Shown: in pieces, positions 44,385 to 53,217 of the stretch | Layout: each line of letters begins with the position of its first letter | Position numbering within the stretch: position 1 is the stretch's first letter | Assembly: GCF_011947195.1 (NCBI RefSeq) | Contig: NZ_JAATVY010000001.1 | Coordinates: forward strand, 62,001 to 126,000 | Reading direction: 5' to 3' | Origin: Planosporangium thailandense | Lineage (GTDB): Bacteria; Actinomycetota; Actinomycetes; Mycobacteriales; Micromonosporaceae | Length of the DNA stretch: 64,000 nt | Notes under the pieces: generated by a model | Told to the model about the DNA's origin: nothing | The model's database searches: none | What the model saw: only the letters and a program-made list of their open reading frames with translations | Translations under genes and position numbers: made by a program

Positions 44385-45025
44385 TTGACGAGCAGACCAA
44401 CAAGCGATCGAATTCGTTCTGGCGCGAGCTACCGGTTCTCGTCGTCGTGGCGTTCGTCGTCGCACTCCTGGTACGCGTGTTCGTACTGCAGACCTTCTTC
44501 ATCCCGTCGGAGTCGATGGAGCACACGCTCAACATCAACGACCGGGTGCTGGTCAACAAAGTCATCTACGACCTGCGCTCGCCGCACCGCGGCGAGATCG
44601 TGGTCTTCAAGTCGCCCGCCTCGTGGCGCAGTGACCCGACCGAGGTCGACTTCATCAAGCGCGTCATCGCCGTCGGCGGCGACCACGTGGTCTGCTGCGA
44701 CGCCAAGCACCGGCTGACGGTCAACGGTCAGGCCCTCGACGAGCCGTACCTGTACCACGACTCCGACGGTACGGCCGACCTGCCCAGCGACGAGCCGTTC
44801 GACGTGGTCGTGCCCAAGGGCCGCCTGTGGGTGATGGGAGACCACCGGTCGCACTCCGGCGACTCCCGGGAGCAGTACCTGCGCACTCATGACACCAGCG
44901 CCGCCACGATCCCGTACCCGTCGGTGGTGGGGCGGGCCTTCGTGGTCTTCTGGCCGCTTCAGCGGTGGACGTGGCTGACCGTGCCGGGCACCTTCGACCG
45001 GGTACCCGACCCGCCGAAGGCGTGA
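44381..45025 (+). CDS. lepB: Type I signal peptidase (shorter paralogue)
   Basis: 214 residues: one N-terminal membrane helix (LPVLVVVAFVVALLVRVFVLQ), FFIPSESMEHTLNINDRVLVNKVIYDLR (catalytic Ser), DFIKRVIAVGGDHVVCCDAKH (catalytic Lys) and MGDHRSHSGDSREQY. It is clearly a paralogue of the upstream gene but lacks the long N-terminal extension and C-terminal tail. Both share a Cys-Cys pair after the Lys motif. GTG 44381 overlaps the previous stop by four bases. Confidence 0.93.
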   Translation: MIDEQTNKRSNSFWRELPVLVVVAFVVALLVRVFVLQTFFIPSESMEHTLNINDRVLVNKVIYDLRSPHRGEIVVFKSPASWRSDPTEVDFIKRVIAVGGDHVVCCDAKHRLTVNGQALDEPYLYHDSDGTADLPSDEPFDVVVPKGRLWVMGDHRSHSGDSREQYLRTHDTSAATIPYPSVVGRAFVVFWPLQRWTWLTVPGTFDRVPDPPKA

Positions 45026-45071
45026 GCCTCCGGTCCCGGGTGGCGGCCGCAGACGCGAGGTACGCCGGTCG

Positions 45072-45077
45072 TAGGCT
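45072..45077 (+). promoter_or_regulatory. -10 box TAGGCT for the Nudix gene
   Basis: TAGGCT followed by 9 bases and ATG 45087; the same box as before the first lepB gene. Confidence 0.4.
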
Positions 45078-45086
45078 GGGCATGCC

Positions 45087-45560
45087 ATGACTCGACCCGA
45101 CGCGACACCTCGCCGGGCGGCCCGCGTGCTGCTGGTCGACGCATCCTGGCGGGTGCTGATGCTCCGCGGCTGTGACCCGGCCCGCCCGCACCACCGGTAC
45201 TGGTTCACGGTCGGTGGCGGCCTGGACTCCGGCGAGACGCCCGCGCAGGGCGCGGTCCGGGAACTGTTCGAGGAGACCGGCCTGCGAGTGGGCCCCGAGG
45301 CCCTCGGCGAGCCGGTCCACCGCGACGTCGTCGAGTTCCCCTTCGACGGCCGCTGGTACCGGCAGGAGCAGGACTACTTCGTGCTACGGGTCGACTCCTG
45401 GGAGGTCGACGTCGCCGGCTTCAACGAGATCGAGCGGGCCACCGTCGACGCGCACCGGTGGTGGACGGCCGACGAGCTGCGCGCCAGCGACGAGCCGTTC
45501 TACCCGCCGTCCCTGCCGGACCTGATCGGTGCCCTGTCAGGGGAGGAGCTACCGTGCTGA
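45087..45560 (+). CDS. Nudix hydrolase
   Basis: 157 residues with a full Nudix box, GGLDSGETPAQGAVRELFEETGL (about 47-69), whose Glu residues bind Mg. It cleaves a nucleoside diphosphate linked to another group; substrate unknown. The region before, RRAARVLLVDASWRVLML, is the usual first strand pair. Its end overlaps the rnhB start. Confidence 0.9.
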   Translation: MTRPDATPRRAARVLLVDASWRVLMLRGCDPARPHHRYWFTVGGGLDSGETPAQGAVRELFEETGLRVGPEALGEPVHRDVVEFPFDGRWYRQEQDYFVLRVDSWEVDVAGFNEIERATVDAHRWWTADELRASDEPFYPPSLPDLIGALSGEELPC

Positions 45561-46300
45561 CCCCGCCTCGCACCGTGGTCCACCGCGGCGCCGGCCTGTA
45601 CGCGCTCGAGCGGGCGCTTCAGCGGCGCGGCTTCACGTTCGTGGCCGGCGCCGACGAGGCCGGGCGCGGCGCCTGCGCCGGGCCGCTCGTCGTGGCCGCG
45701 GTGGTCCTGCCCGCCGGCCGGCGCGGCGAGATCGACGGTCTGACCGACTCCAAGCTGCTGACCCCGGCCGCCCGCGAGCGGATCTACGAAGAGATCATGG
45801 TGCGTGCCATGGCGCACTCGGTCGTGGTAATTCCACCGGGCGAAATTGACAGCATGGGGCTGCACGTGTGCAACCTGGCGGGCATGCGGCGCGCCCTCGC
45901 ACAGTTGGCGCAGCGGCCGGAGTACGTGCTCACCGACGGGTTCTCGGTCGACGGCCTGGACGTTCCGGGGCTGGCTGTGTGGAAGGGGGACCAGGTGGCG
46001 GCGTGCGTGGCGGCGGCGAGCGTCGTGGCGAAGGTCACCAGGGACAGGATCATGGTGGAGCTGGACCGCGCCTGGCCCGGGTACGGGTTCGCGGTTCACA
46101 AGGGGTATGCGACGGCCGAGCACTCTGCGGCATTGCATCGACACGGACCGTGTCGGGTGCACCGGTTCTCGTACGCCAACGTCGCGGCGGTGGCGGACCG
46201 GGGCGCGCCGCGGAGTACCGTCGGCGTGGCGTCCGGCATGGCCGCACCGGAAACGGTGGCGGTGGGCGACAATGTCTGCATGGAAGGCGGATTGCGATGA
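45554..46300 (+). CDS. rnhB: Ribonuclease HII
   Basis: 248 residues. RNase HII removes ribonucleotides from DNA. Motifs: VAGADEAGRGACAGPLVVAAV (catalytic Asp-Glu, about 28-48), LTDSKLLTP, YVLTDGFSV (Asp), KGDQVAACVAAASVVAKVTRDRIM (Asp) and YGFAVHKGYATAEH. GTG 45554 (VLTPPRTVVH) has GGAGGAG six bases upstream and overlaps the Nudix stop. A C-terminal tail of about 35 residues is extra. Confidence 0.94.
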   Translation: MLTPPRTVVHRGAGLYALERALQRRGFTFVAGADEAGRGACAGPLVVAAVVLPAGRRGEIDGLTDSKLLTPAARERIYEEIMVRAMAHSVVVIPPGEIDSMGLHVCNLAGMRRALAQLAQRPEYVLTDGFSVDGLDVPGLAVWKGDQVAACVAAASVVAKVTRDRIMVELDRAWPGYGFAVHKGYATAEHSAALHRHGPCRVHRFSYANVAAVADRGAPRSTVGVASGMAAPETVAVGDNVCMEGGLR

Positions 46301-46617
46301 GCGCCGAAGATCTCGAAAAGTACGAGACCGAGATGGAGCTTCAGCTCTACCGGGAGTACCGCGACATCGTCCGCCAGTTCTCCTACGTGGTGGAGACGGA
46401 ACGTCGCTTCTACCTCGCCAATCAGGTCGACCTGCACGTACGCAACGCCGACGGTGAGGTCTACTTCGAGGTCGAGATGCACGATGCGTGGGTCTGGGAC
46501 ATGTACCGTCCGGCCCGCTTCGTCAAGAACGTACGCGTGATGACCTTCAAGGACGTCAACGTGGAGGAGTTGGAGAAGCCGGACATCTCGCTGCCCGACA
46601 GCGGCTTCACCGGCTGA
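46297..46617 (+). CDS. DUF2469 family protein
   Basis: 106 residues: MSAEDLEKYETEMELQLYREYRDIVRQFSYVVETERRFYLAN, then a beta-rich part (VYFEVEMHDAWVWDMYRPARFVKNVRVMTFKDVNVEEL). This is a strongly conserved actinobacterial protein of unknown function, usually directly after rnhB. ATG 46297 overlaps the rnhB stop (ATGA). Confidence 0.92.
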   Translation: MSAEDLEKYETEMELQLYREYRDIVRQFSYVVETERRFYLANQVDLHVRNADGEVYFEVEMHDAWVWDMYRPARFVKNVRVMTFKDVNVEELEKPDISLPDSGFTG

Positions 46618-46734
46618 GCGGCCCGGTAGCAGATCCATTCGGGCTACGCAGCCCCGTCCACACCCACCCTCGCTGTCCACAGCCGCGGGCTCGGCCGTTG
46701 CGGGTACCGGCGTTGCCGGCCGACGCTACCGGGC

Positions 46735-47400
46735 ATGCCCCTCGCTTTCCGCGTACCGGTTGCATCCCGTGTCCGGCCGATCGTGTTGACGGTCGCCCTG
46801 CTGGCGCTCATGGTCGGCGGCCCCGGCGCGCCGGGCGGAGCTCGGCCGGTGGCTGCCGCACCGGCCCGGCCCGCCGCGCCCATCTCTCCGGGCGCAGCGA
46901 TGCCACCCGCCTTGCCAAGGTCGTCCGCCTCGTCAAGGTCGCCTAGCTCGCCCGGTACCCCCGGTTCCCCCGTCGGGGCGCGCTTCCGCTGGCCGCTGGA
47001 CGGCCGCCCATCGGTCGTACGCCGTTTCGCGCCCCCGCCGCAGCCGTGGCTGCCCGGCCATCGAGGCGTCGACCTGTCAGCGGAGGCGGGAGCGCCGGTC
47101 TACGCGGCCGGACCCGGCGTCGTCCGGTTCGCCGGCATGCTTGCCGGGCGGGGGGTGGTGAGCGTCGACCATCCGAACGGCCTGCGCACCACGTACGAGC
47201 CGGTCACGCCCGTCGTCGTGGCGGGCCAGCAGGTGCGGGCCGGAGATGTGATCGGCAAGCTGGACGGCGACCATCCCGGCTGTCCGGCCGTCTACTGCCT
47301 GCACTGGGGCCTGCGGCTGGGCGCGACCTACCTGGACCCGCTGGCGCTCGTCGGCGTGGCGAGGGTACGCCTGCTCCCGCTGGCCACGAACACGCCATGA
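46735..47400 (+). CDS. Secreted M23 (LytM-like) peptidase
   Basis: 221 residues. Signal peptide region VRPIVLTVALLALMVGG, a Pro/Ala/Ser linker, then the M23 domain (about 82-205): FRWPLDGRPSVVRRF, GHRGVDLSAEAGAPVYAAGPG (metal His and Asp), LRTTYEPVTPVVVAGQQVRAGDVIG and the closing YCLHWGLR (HxG). It would cut peptidoglycan cross-bridges or activate amidases. In Streptomyces an M23 gene lies just before rpsB; here it is 13 kb away. Its stop codon is in the left arm of the hairpin that follows. Confidence 0.88.
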   Translation: MPLAFRVPVASRVRPIVLTVALLALMVGGPGAPGGARPVAAAPARPAAPISPGAAMPPALPRSSASSRSPSSPGTPGSPVGARFRWPLDGRPSVVRRFAPPPQPWLPGHRGVDLSAEAGAPVYAAGPGVVRFAGMLAGRGVVSVDHPNGLRTTYEPVTPVVVAGQQVRAGDVIGKLDGDHPGCPAVYCLHWGLRLGATYLDPLALVGVARVRLLPLATNTP

Positions 47401-47447
47401 TCGCGGATATTCGTCTGTGCCGGGACACGGATGAACATCCGCGATCA
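47398..47447. terminator. Symmetrical hairpin holding both stop codons of converging genes
   Basis: TGATCGCGGAT (47398-47408) pairs perfectly with ATCCGCGATCA (47437-47447), and the inner part pairs further with G-U. The M23 stop (TGA, 47398-47400) and the minus-strand aminotransferase stop (47445-47447) are the first bases of each arm, so one element ends both genes and both transcripts. Confidence 0.75.
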
Positions 47448-48623
47448 GGCGAGAGTCGCGATCAAGCCCGGCAGCCGCTGGGCCAGCCGGTCGTACTCCT
47501 CGGCGCGGTTGTAGACCTGCGCCGACAGTCGGAGCAGCCCCCGATCCCGGTACGGGTTCACGGCCACCTCCACGCCCAACTCGTCGGCGATGCGTTGGCG
47601 CAGTCGCGCCGCGCCGGCCAGATCGCCCGCCAGCCCTCCGGGCAGCGGCACGATCCGCATCGCCAGTCCCGGCGCGCCGGTCGGCGCGTCGCCCCCGAGC
47701 GCCGCTGCGACGGCCCGCTGTCCGTAGCCGGCGAGTTCCGCGTTGTGGGCCCGGACCACCTCCACGCCCAGCGTCCGAAGCGTGAACAGGGCGGTAGGCG
47801 CTGCCAGCCAGGCCGTGTAGTCGAGGGTGCCCTGCCACTCGACGTTGGCCGGGAATCCCGCCGGCTGCTCCCACGACACCACGAGCGGCCGGATCCGCTC
47901 GCGCCATTCGGGTGACACGGCGAGGAGCGCGGTACCGCGCGGAGCGAACGCCCACTTGTGCAGGTTGCCGGTCCAGAAGGCGGCGTCGAGGGCGGTGACG
48001 TCGACGGGTATCTGACCGGGCACGTGCGCCGCGTCGACCAGGACCGGCACATCCGCGGGCCGCAGCGCGGCCACGACCCGGGCGACCGGGAAGAGACGGG
48101 CGGTGGGCGAGGTGATCTGGTCGACGATCACCAGCCGGGTGCGTCCCGTCACCGCTTCGGTGATTCCGGCGACCACCTCGTCGTCGGTGGGCGCCAGTGG
48201 AAGCGGCACCGTGCGGTGCCGCGCGCCGGTACGGGCGCAGACCGCCTCGACCGCCAACCGGACCGCGCCGTACCCGTGCTCGGTCGTTACGATCTCGTCG
48301 CCTTCGCGCAGGTCGAGGGAGTTGAGCACGGTGGCGACGCCGATCGTCGTGTTGCCCACGAGGGCGCTTGCGTCCGGATCGGCGCCGAGAAAGGTGGCGA
48401 GGTGGCGGCGGGTGTGCGCGACCCGCTCGGTCAGGCCCACCGAGTAGAAGCGCACCGGGTCGGCCTCCACCTCGTCGCGCAGCCGCTGCTGGGCTCGTTG
48501 CACGCTGAGCGGCACCGCGCCGAACGCGCCGTGGTTGAGGTAGGCGACCGCCGGGTCGAGCGAGAAGCATTCCCGGACGGCTTCCCACCCGACGTACACG
48601 CCCTCGATCATCCGCCCTGGCAC
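47445..48623 (-). CDS. PLP-dependent class V aminotransferase-like protein
   Basis: 392 residues. Begins AVRECFSLDPAVAYLNHGAFGAVP, the usual class V / isopenicillin-N-epimerase-like start; VDAAHVPGQIPVDV (PLP-binding Asp), FWTGNLHKWAFAPRGTALL (Lys forming the PLP imine). Possible epimerase, cysteine desulfurase or lyase relatives; not assigned. GTG 48623 is preferred because TAAGGT lies 7 bases upstream (leaderless spacing); ATG 48611 is the alternative. Confidence 0.88.
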   Translation of the reverse strand: MPGRMIEGVYVGWEAVRECFSLDPAVAYLNHGAFGAVPLSVQRAQQRLRDEVEADPVRFYSVGLTERVAHTRRHLATFLGADPDASALVGNTTIGVATVLNSLDLREGDEIVTTEHGYGAVRLAVEAVCARTGARHRTVPLPLAPTDDEVVAGITEAVTGRTRLVIVDQITSPTARLFPVARVVAALRPADVPVLVDAAHVPGQIPVDVTALDAAFWTGNLHKWAFAPRGTALLAVSPEWRERIRPLVVSWEQPAGFPANVEWQGTLDYTAWLAAPTALFTLRTLGVEVVRAHNAELAGYGQRAVAAALGGDAPTGAPGLAMRIVPLPGGLAGDLAGAARLRQRIADELGVEVAVNPYRDRGLLRLSAQVYNRAEEYDRLAQRLPGLIATLA

Positions 48624-48630
48624 GACAGCA

Positions 48631-48636
48631 ACCTTA
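48631..48636 (-). promoter_or_regulatory. -10 box TAAGGT for the class V aminotransferase gene
   Basis: On the minus strand TAAGGT is followed by 7 bases and GTG 48623. Confidence 0.4.
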
Positions 48637-48726
48637 TAGAGCGGATCGGGTCGGTAGGGTGACTCGGCTCGGGCATGCTTGCGACATCGACCCGCCGGTC
48701 GGGTGCGTGAGGACAAGTCGGGCGGC

Positions 48727-49683
48727 TCACGCTCTCGGATGCGCCTGCCGGTACGCCGCGCGGAGCCGTTCCATGGACACGTGGGTGTAGATCTGGGTGC
48801 TCGACAGCGACGCGTGTCCGAGGATCTCCTGGACGGCGCGCAGGTCGGCCCCGCCTTCGACCAGATGCGTCGCGGCGGAGTGGCGCAGCCCGTGCGGTGA
48901 GACGTGCGGCAGCCCGGCGGCCGTCGCGGCGGCCGACACGATCCGCCGCGCCGCGGTCTCGACCAGCCGACCGCCCCGGGCGCCGAGCAGCAGGGCCGAG
49001 CCGCTGCGCGGACTGACCAGGGCCGGGCGACCCCGCCGCAGGTACGCGTCCAGCGCCTGCTCAGCCGGGGCGCCGTACGGCACGGTGCGCTCCTTGGCGC
49101 CCTTGCCGAACACGCGTACCACCCGACGACCCCGGTCGACGTCGCCCAGGTCGAGGCCGCACAGCTCGCCGACCCGGATCCCGGTGGCGTAGAGCAGTTC
49201 GAGGACGAGCCGGTCACGCAGGATGAGCGGGGTGTCGTCCGGGTCGCGGGTCTGCGTGGTCACGAGCGCCGCGGCCTGGTCGGCCCGCAGCACACCCGGC
49301 AACTCCCGGCGGGCTTTCGGGCTGGCGAGGCGCTGACCGGCGTCGGTCGGGGTGAGTTTTTCCCGAAACGCCCAGGTGCAGAAGGTACGGGCGGCGGCAC
49401 CTCGTCTCGCGAGCGTCGTGCGCGCCGCGCCGGCCGTCCGCAGCCGAGCGAGCCAGCTGCGCAGAACCACGAGGTCCACATCGGCCGGAGTGCGCGCTCC
49501 CATGCGGGCGGCGTGGTCGAGTAGTGACACGACGTCGATGACGTACGCACGGACGGTGTTCGGGGAACGGTTGCGCTCACCCGCCAGGTGCCGGGCGAAC
49601 GCATCGACCGCGTCCCGCATGGCTTCGGGCAGGTTGGCGTAGGTCTCCTCGGTTCCGCGCGCGCTCACGACACCGACGGTCAC
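48727..49683 (-). CDS. xerC: Tyrosine recombinase XerC
   Basis: 318 residues. N-terminal SAM-like core-binding domain (FARHLAGERNRSPNTVRAYVIDV) and a catalytic domain with ATGIRVGELCGLDLGDV (Arg), HGLRHSAATHLVEGGADL (HxxR), LGHASLSSTQIYTH (His; nucleophile Tyr299). With XerD it resolves chromosome dimers at dif. Length and motifs match the chromosomal XerC group rather than phage integrases, and no attachment site or mobile genes are nearby. Start GTG 49683. Confidence 0.92.
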   Translation of the reverse strand: MTVGVVSARGTEETYANLPEAMRDAVDAFARHLAGERNRSPNTVRAYVIDVVSLLDHAARMGARTPADVDLVVLRSWLARLRTAGAARTTLARRGAAARTFCTWAFREKLTPTDAGQRLASPKARRELPGVLRADQAAALVTTQTRDPDDTPLILRDRLVLELLYATGIRVGELCGLDLGDVDRGRRVVRVFGKGAKERTVPYGAPAEQALDAYLRRGRPALVSPRSGSALLLGARGGRLVETAARRIVSAAATAAGLPHVSPHGLRHSAATHLVEGGADLRAVQEILGHASLSSTQIYTHVSMERLRAAYRQAHPRA

Positions 49684-49780
49684 CGCGCGGGCACCGACTC
49701 GTCAAGTCGCCGCGCCGCCTGCGGTTACGTGGCCCGTGAAATGGCGGTCATCCATGGCATTCGAAGATCAGGAAGTGGAA

Positions 49781-49825
49781 AACGGCAGATGACAGTGCGA
49801 TAACGGCCGTTGCACCTTTGCCGTT
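49781..49825. promoter_or_regulatory. AACGG/CCGTT half-site array before the ABC operon
   Basis: AACGGCA (49781-49787) and TGCCGTT (49819-49825) form an inverted repeat around the palindrome AACGGCCGTT (49802-49811): four half-sites in 45 bases, about 125 bases before the solute-binding protein start. Possible operator of the importer; no regulator is adjacent. Confidence 0.4.
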
Positions 49826-49947
49826 GAAGGGATTGGATATCGACACGATCGAGCATCCAACGCCGTGAACGGATGGGAATCAGTCAAGGTCCACCAGGCC
49901 GGGGCTGACGCCGTTGCGGCGCATTAGCTATGCGGATGGGAGCTGCA

Positions 49948-51252
49948 ATGCGAGGACGACTTGGACTAATGGCGCCAGTCGCCGCGCTCGGCGCGCTGGC
50001 GCTTGTCGTCGGCCTTTCGGCATGTAGTAGTAGCAGTAAGACAACCACGCCACCGACCAAAGCGGGCGCGTTCGAGGGTCGGGGGCCGATTACCCTCGCG
50101 ACCGGTAAGGACACGTCCGGTTACCTGCAGACTGCGCTCAACAACTGGAACTCCGCTCACCCCAACGAGAAGGCCACGCTGATCGAGCTGCCGGAGAGCG
50201 CCGACCAGCAGCGGCAGCAGATGATCCAGAATGCGCAGACGAAGTCGGACGCGTACACCATCCTCAACACGGACGTGGTGTGGACGGCGGAGTTCGCCGC
50301 GAACGGCTGGATCGAGCAGCTTCCCGAAGACCAGTTCGCGCTGGACAAGATGCTCAAGGGCGCGGTCGACACCGCGAAGTACTTCGGCAAGCTGTACGCG
50401 GCGCCCTACCTCACCGACGCCGGGCTCCTGTACTACCGCAAGGACCTGCTCGACGCCGCCGGCATCGCGTCGCCGCCCAAGACGTGGGACGAGATGAAGG
50501 CGGACTGCCAGAAGGTCGCGCCGCAGTCGGGTGGCGCGAGCTGCTTCGCCGGCCAGTTCGAAAAGTACGAGGGCCTGACCTGCAACTTCAGCGAGGCGAT
50601 CGACTCCGCGGGCGGCCAGGTGATCGATGACTCCGGCAAGCCGGTGGTGGACAGCGCCCAGGCCAAGCAGGGGCTGGACTTCCTGGTCAAGAGCTTCCAG
50701 GACGGCACGATCCCGAAGGAAGCCATCACGTACAAGGAGGAGGAGGCCCGGCGGGCCTTCCAGGACGGCAAGCTGATCTTCGAGCGGCAGTGGCCGTACA
50801 TGTACGCGAAGGCCAACGCCACCGACGGTTCGAGCAAGGTGGCCGGCAAGTTCGCGGTCGCGCCGATCCCCGGTCTGACCGGTCCCGGCAAGGCCACGCT
50901 CGGTGGTCACAACCTGGCGGTCAGCAAGTTCGCCAAGAACAAGGCCAGCGCGCTGGACTTCATCAAGTTCCTCACCAGCCAGGACGAGGAGAAGGCGCAC
51001 CTGCTCAAGACGTCGGAGGCGCCGGTCTACGCCGCGCTGTACGACGACCCGGAGCTGGTCAAGCAGTTCCCGTACCTGCCGACGCTCAAGGAGGCCGTCA
51101 GCAACGCCGCGCCGCGGCCGAAGGCCGTCAAGTACGGCGAAGCCACCACCGCCATCCAGGACGCCGCCTACGCCGCGCTGACCGGTACGAAGTCGTCCGA
51201 TCAGGCGCTCAAGGATCTGCAGTCGAAGCTGACTGAGATCACCAAAAAGTAA
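49948..51252 (+). CDS. Sugar ABC transporter substrate-binding lipoprotein
   Basis: 434 residues. Lipoprotein signal ending GLSAC, with the lipid-modified Cys at residue 26, followed by a Ser/Thr linker. The mature part is family 1 (CUT1-type) solute-binding: AQTKSDAYTILNTDVVWTAEFAANGWIEQL, LYAAPYLTDAGLLYYRKDLLDAAGI, PKTWDEM, FERQWPYMYA, LGGHNLAVSKFAKNKASALDFIKFL. Sugar not assignable. ATG 49948 has GGAG five bases upstream; ATG 49930 lacks one. First gene of the importer; no ATPase gene is linked, so a shared MsiK-type ATPase is likely. Confidence 0.92.
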   Translation: MRGRLGLMAPVAALGALALVVGLSACSSSSKTTTPPTKAGAFEGRGPITLATGKDTSGYLQTALNNWNSAHPNEKATLIELPESADQQRQQMIQNAQTKSDAYTILNTDVVWTAEFAANGWIEQLPEDQFALDKMLKGAVDTAKYFGKLYAAPYLTDAGLLYYRKDLLDAAGIASPPKTWDEMKADCQKVAPQSGGASCFAGQFEKYEGLTCNFSEAIDSAGGQVIDDSGKPVVDSAQAKQGLDFLVKSFQDGTIPKEAITYKEEEARRAFQDGKLIFERQWPYMYAKANATDGSSKVAGKFAVAPIPGLTGPGKATLGGHNLAVSKFAKNKASALDFIKFLTSQDEEKAHLLKTSEAPVYAALYDDPELVKQFPYLPTLKEAVSNAAPRPKAVKYGEATTAIQDAAYAALTGTKSSDQALKDLQSKLTEITKK

Positions 51253-51323
51253 GTACGTGCGGTACGCCGGGCCGGGGCAGCGATGCCCCGGCCCGGCGCC
51301 CCTTCGCGGAAGGAGGTCCACCC

Positions 51324-53198
51324 GTGACCGCGACGACCTCGGCACCGGTGCCGACCGCGCTGCCCCGTGGGCCACGACGACGGTCGATGGGCCGCCGCGT
51401 CGGTGTCGGCAGGCTGGCCATGCTCCTGCTGTCCCCGTCGGTGCTCGTGCTGCTCCTGGTGATCGGGTACCCCATCGTGTCGGCGCTGCGGCTGTCGTTC
51501 ATCAAGTCCACAGAAGGGATCGACCCGAACACGGGGCTCATCACCCGGACGTCGTCCTTCTCGCTCGACAACTACACGAACATCTTCAAGGGCGAGTCCG
51601 GTGACCTGTTCTGGAACGCGTTCTGGAACACCACGACGTTCACGGTCGTCACGGTCGCGATTGAAACGGTGGTCGGCATCTGCATGGCGCTGATCATGAA
51701 CAACGCGTTCCGCGGCCGTGGTCTGGTACGGGCCAGCATCCTCGTTCCCTGGGCCATCCCGACGGCGATCTCCGGCCTGCTCTGGCGGTGGATCTTCACC
51801 GCTCAGGGCGTCGCCAACGACGTGCTCCACGCTCACGTGCTGTGGACCACGGAGGGGATCCAGTCATGGCTGGCCGTGGTCATCGCCGACACCTGGAAGA
51901 CCGCGCCGTTCATCGGCCTGCTCGTGCTCGCCGGCCTGCAGATCATCCCCGCGGAGGTGTACGAAGCGGCCAAGATGGACGGCGCGACCCCGTGGGTGAC
52001 GTTCTGGCGGATCACGTTGCCGCTGGTCAAGCCCGCGCTTGTGGTCGCCGTGCTGTTCCGCATGCTGGATGTGCTGCGGATGTTCGACCTGCCGTTCGTG
52101 CTGATCGGTAGGGGCAAGTCGTCGACCGACACGCTGTCGATCCTCGCCTACAACGAGATGGACAACCTGCACTTCGGCCCCGCCGCGGCGTACGCGACCG
52201 TGCTGTTCCTCTACGTCGCGATCGTCGCGTACGTCTTCGTGAGGCTTCTCGGCGCCGACATCGTCGGCCGTGGTGTAGGGGGGGAGGACCAAGTGAGCCA
52301 GACGACACCGGCCGCGGCGGTCGCGACCGCACCGGTCGCGCGCAACGCCGCCATCGGAGGTGGCCAGCGTCGACGCAGGCGAGGGGCGAGCTGGCTGTAC
52401 TACGTCGGCATCGCCGCGATCGTCGTGTACTGCCTGGCGCCGTTCTACTGGATGGTCGTCTCGGCGCTGCGGCGCCCGAACGACCAGTTCTCCAACGCGC
52501 CGCTGCCGATGCCGCTGTCGCTCAAGAACCTCGAGGCGGCGTTCTCATCCACCAACGGTTTCGGCCGCGCGCTGCTCAACAGCGTCATCGTCGCCGGGGC
52601 CACCACGGTGGTCACCCTCGTCCTGGGCATTTCGGCCGCGTACGCCCTGGCGCGGTTGGACTTCCGGGGCAAGGGCTTCCTCCTGTCGGTCATCATCGCG
52701 ACGTCGATGTTCCCGGGCATCGCGGTGGTCGTGCCGATCCGGCAGCTCTTCGTCAACATCAACTGGATCAACACCTACCAGGCGATGGTCCTGCCGAGCT
52801 TGAGCTTCGCCCTGCCGTTGTCGATCTGGCTGCTCACCGCGTTCTTCCGGCAGATGCCGTTCGAGCTCGAGGAGGCCGCCCAGATCGACGGCTGCACGCC
52901 GTCCCAGGCGTTCCGTCGGATCATCCTGCCGATCGCGGCCCCGGGTGTGTTCACCACCGCGATCCTGGTCTTCATCTCGGCGTGGAACGAGTTCATCATC
53001 GCGGTCAGCGTGGTCAACAAGAGCGAGTACAAGACCGCGAACGTGATCGTGTCCCAGTTCACCGGCCAGTACCAGTTCGACCAGCCCTTCGGCACGCAGA
53101 TGGCCGCCGGTGTGGTGGTCACGATTCCGCTGGTCATCGCGGTGCTGCTGTTCCAGCGCAGGATCGTGGAAGGCCTGACCGCCGGTGGCGTGAAGTAG
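51324..53198 (+). CDS. Fused sugar ABC transporter permeases (MalF-like + MalG-like)
   Basis: One 624-residue frame contains two normally separate permeases. Residues about 1-318 are MalF-like, with the EAA loop AAKMDGATPWVTFWRITLPLVKP. Residues about 324-624 are MalG-like, with EEAAQIDGCTPSQAFRRIILPIAAPG and six more helices. At the junction lies a run of seven G (52278-52284), then GTG 52293 with GGGGAGG upstream, a good start for a separate second gene. With six G the first frame would end at a TGA overlapping that GTG by four bases. Thus fusion by one base, slippage, or sequencing error are all possible. Confidence 0.85.
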   Translation: MTATTSAPVPTALPRGPRRRSMGRRVGVGRLAMLLLSPSVLVLLLVIGYPIVSALRLSFIKSTEGIDPNTGLITRTSSFSLDNYTNIFKGESGDLFWNAFWNTTTFTVVTVAIETVVGICMALIMNNAFRGRGLVRASILVPWAIPTAISGLLWRWIFTAQGVANDVLHAHVLWTTEGIQSWLAVVIADTWKTAPFIGLLVLAGLQIIPAEVYEAAKMDGATPWVTFWRITLPLVKPALVVAVLFRMLDVLRMFDLPFVLIGRGKSSTDTLSILAYNEMDNLHFGPAAAYATVLFLYVAIVAYVFVRLLGADIVGRGVGGEDQVSQTTPAAAVATAPVARNAAIGGGQRRRRRGASWLYYVGIAAIVVYCLAPFYWMVVSALRRPNDQFSNAPLPMPLSLKNLEAAFSSTNGFGRALLNSVIVAGATTVVTLVLGISAAYALARLDFRGKGFLLSVIIATSMFPGIAVVVPIRQLFVNINWINTYQAMVLPSLSFALPLSIWLLTAFFRQMPFELEEAAQIDGCTPSQAFRRIILPIAAPGVFTTAILVFISAWNEFIIAVSVVNKSEYKTANVIVSQFTGQYQFDQPFGTQMAAGVVVTIPLVIAVLLFQRRIVEGLTAGGVK

Positions 53199-53217
53199 CC
53201 GGCGCCGATCGGCGAAC

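Noticed and set aside
48727-49683. Tyrosine recombinase as the integrase of a mobile element
   Set aside because: Length and motifs fit chromosomal XerC; no tRNA, att-site duplication, or phage/conjugation genes nearby.
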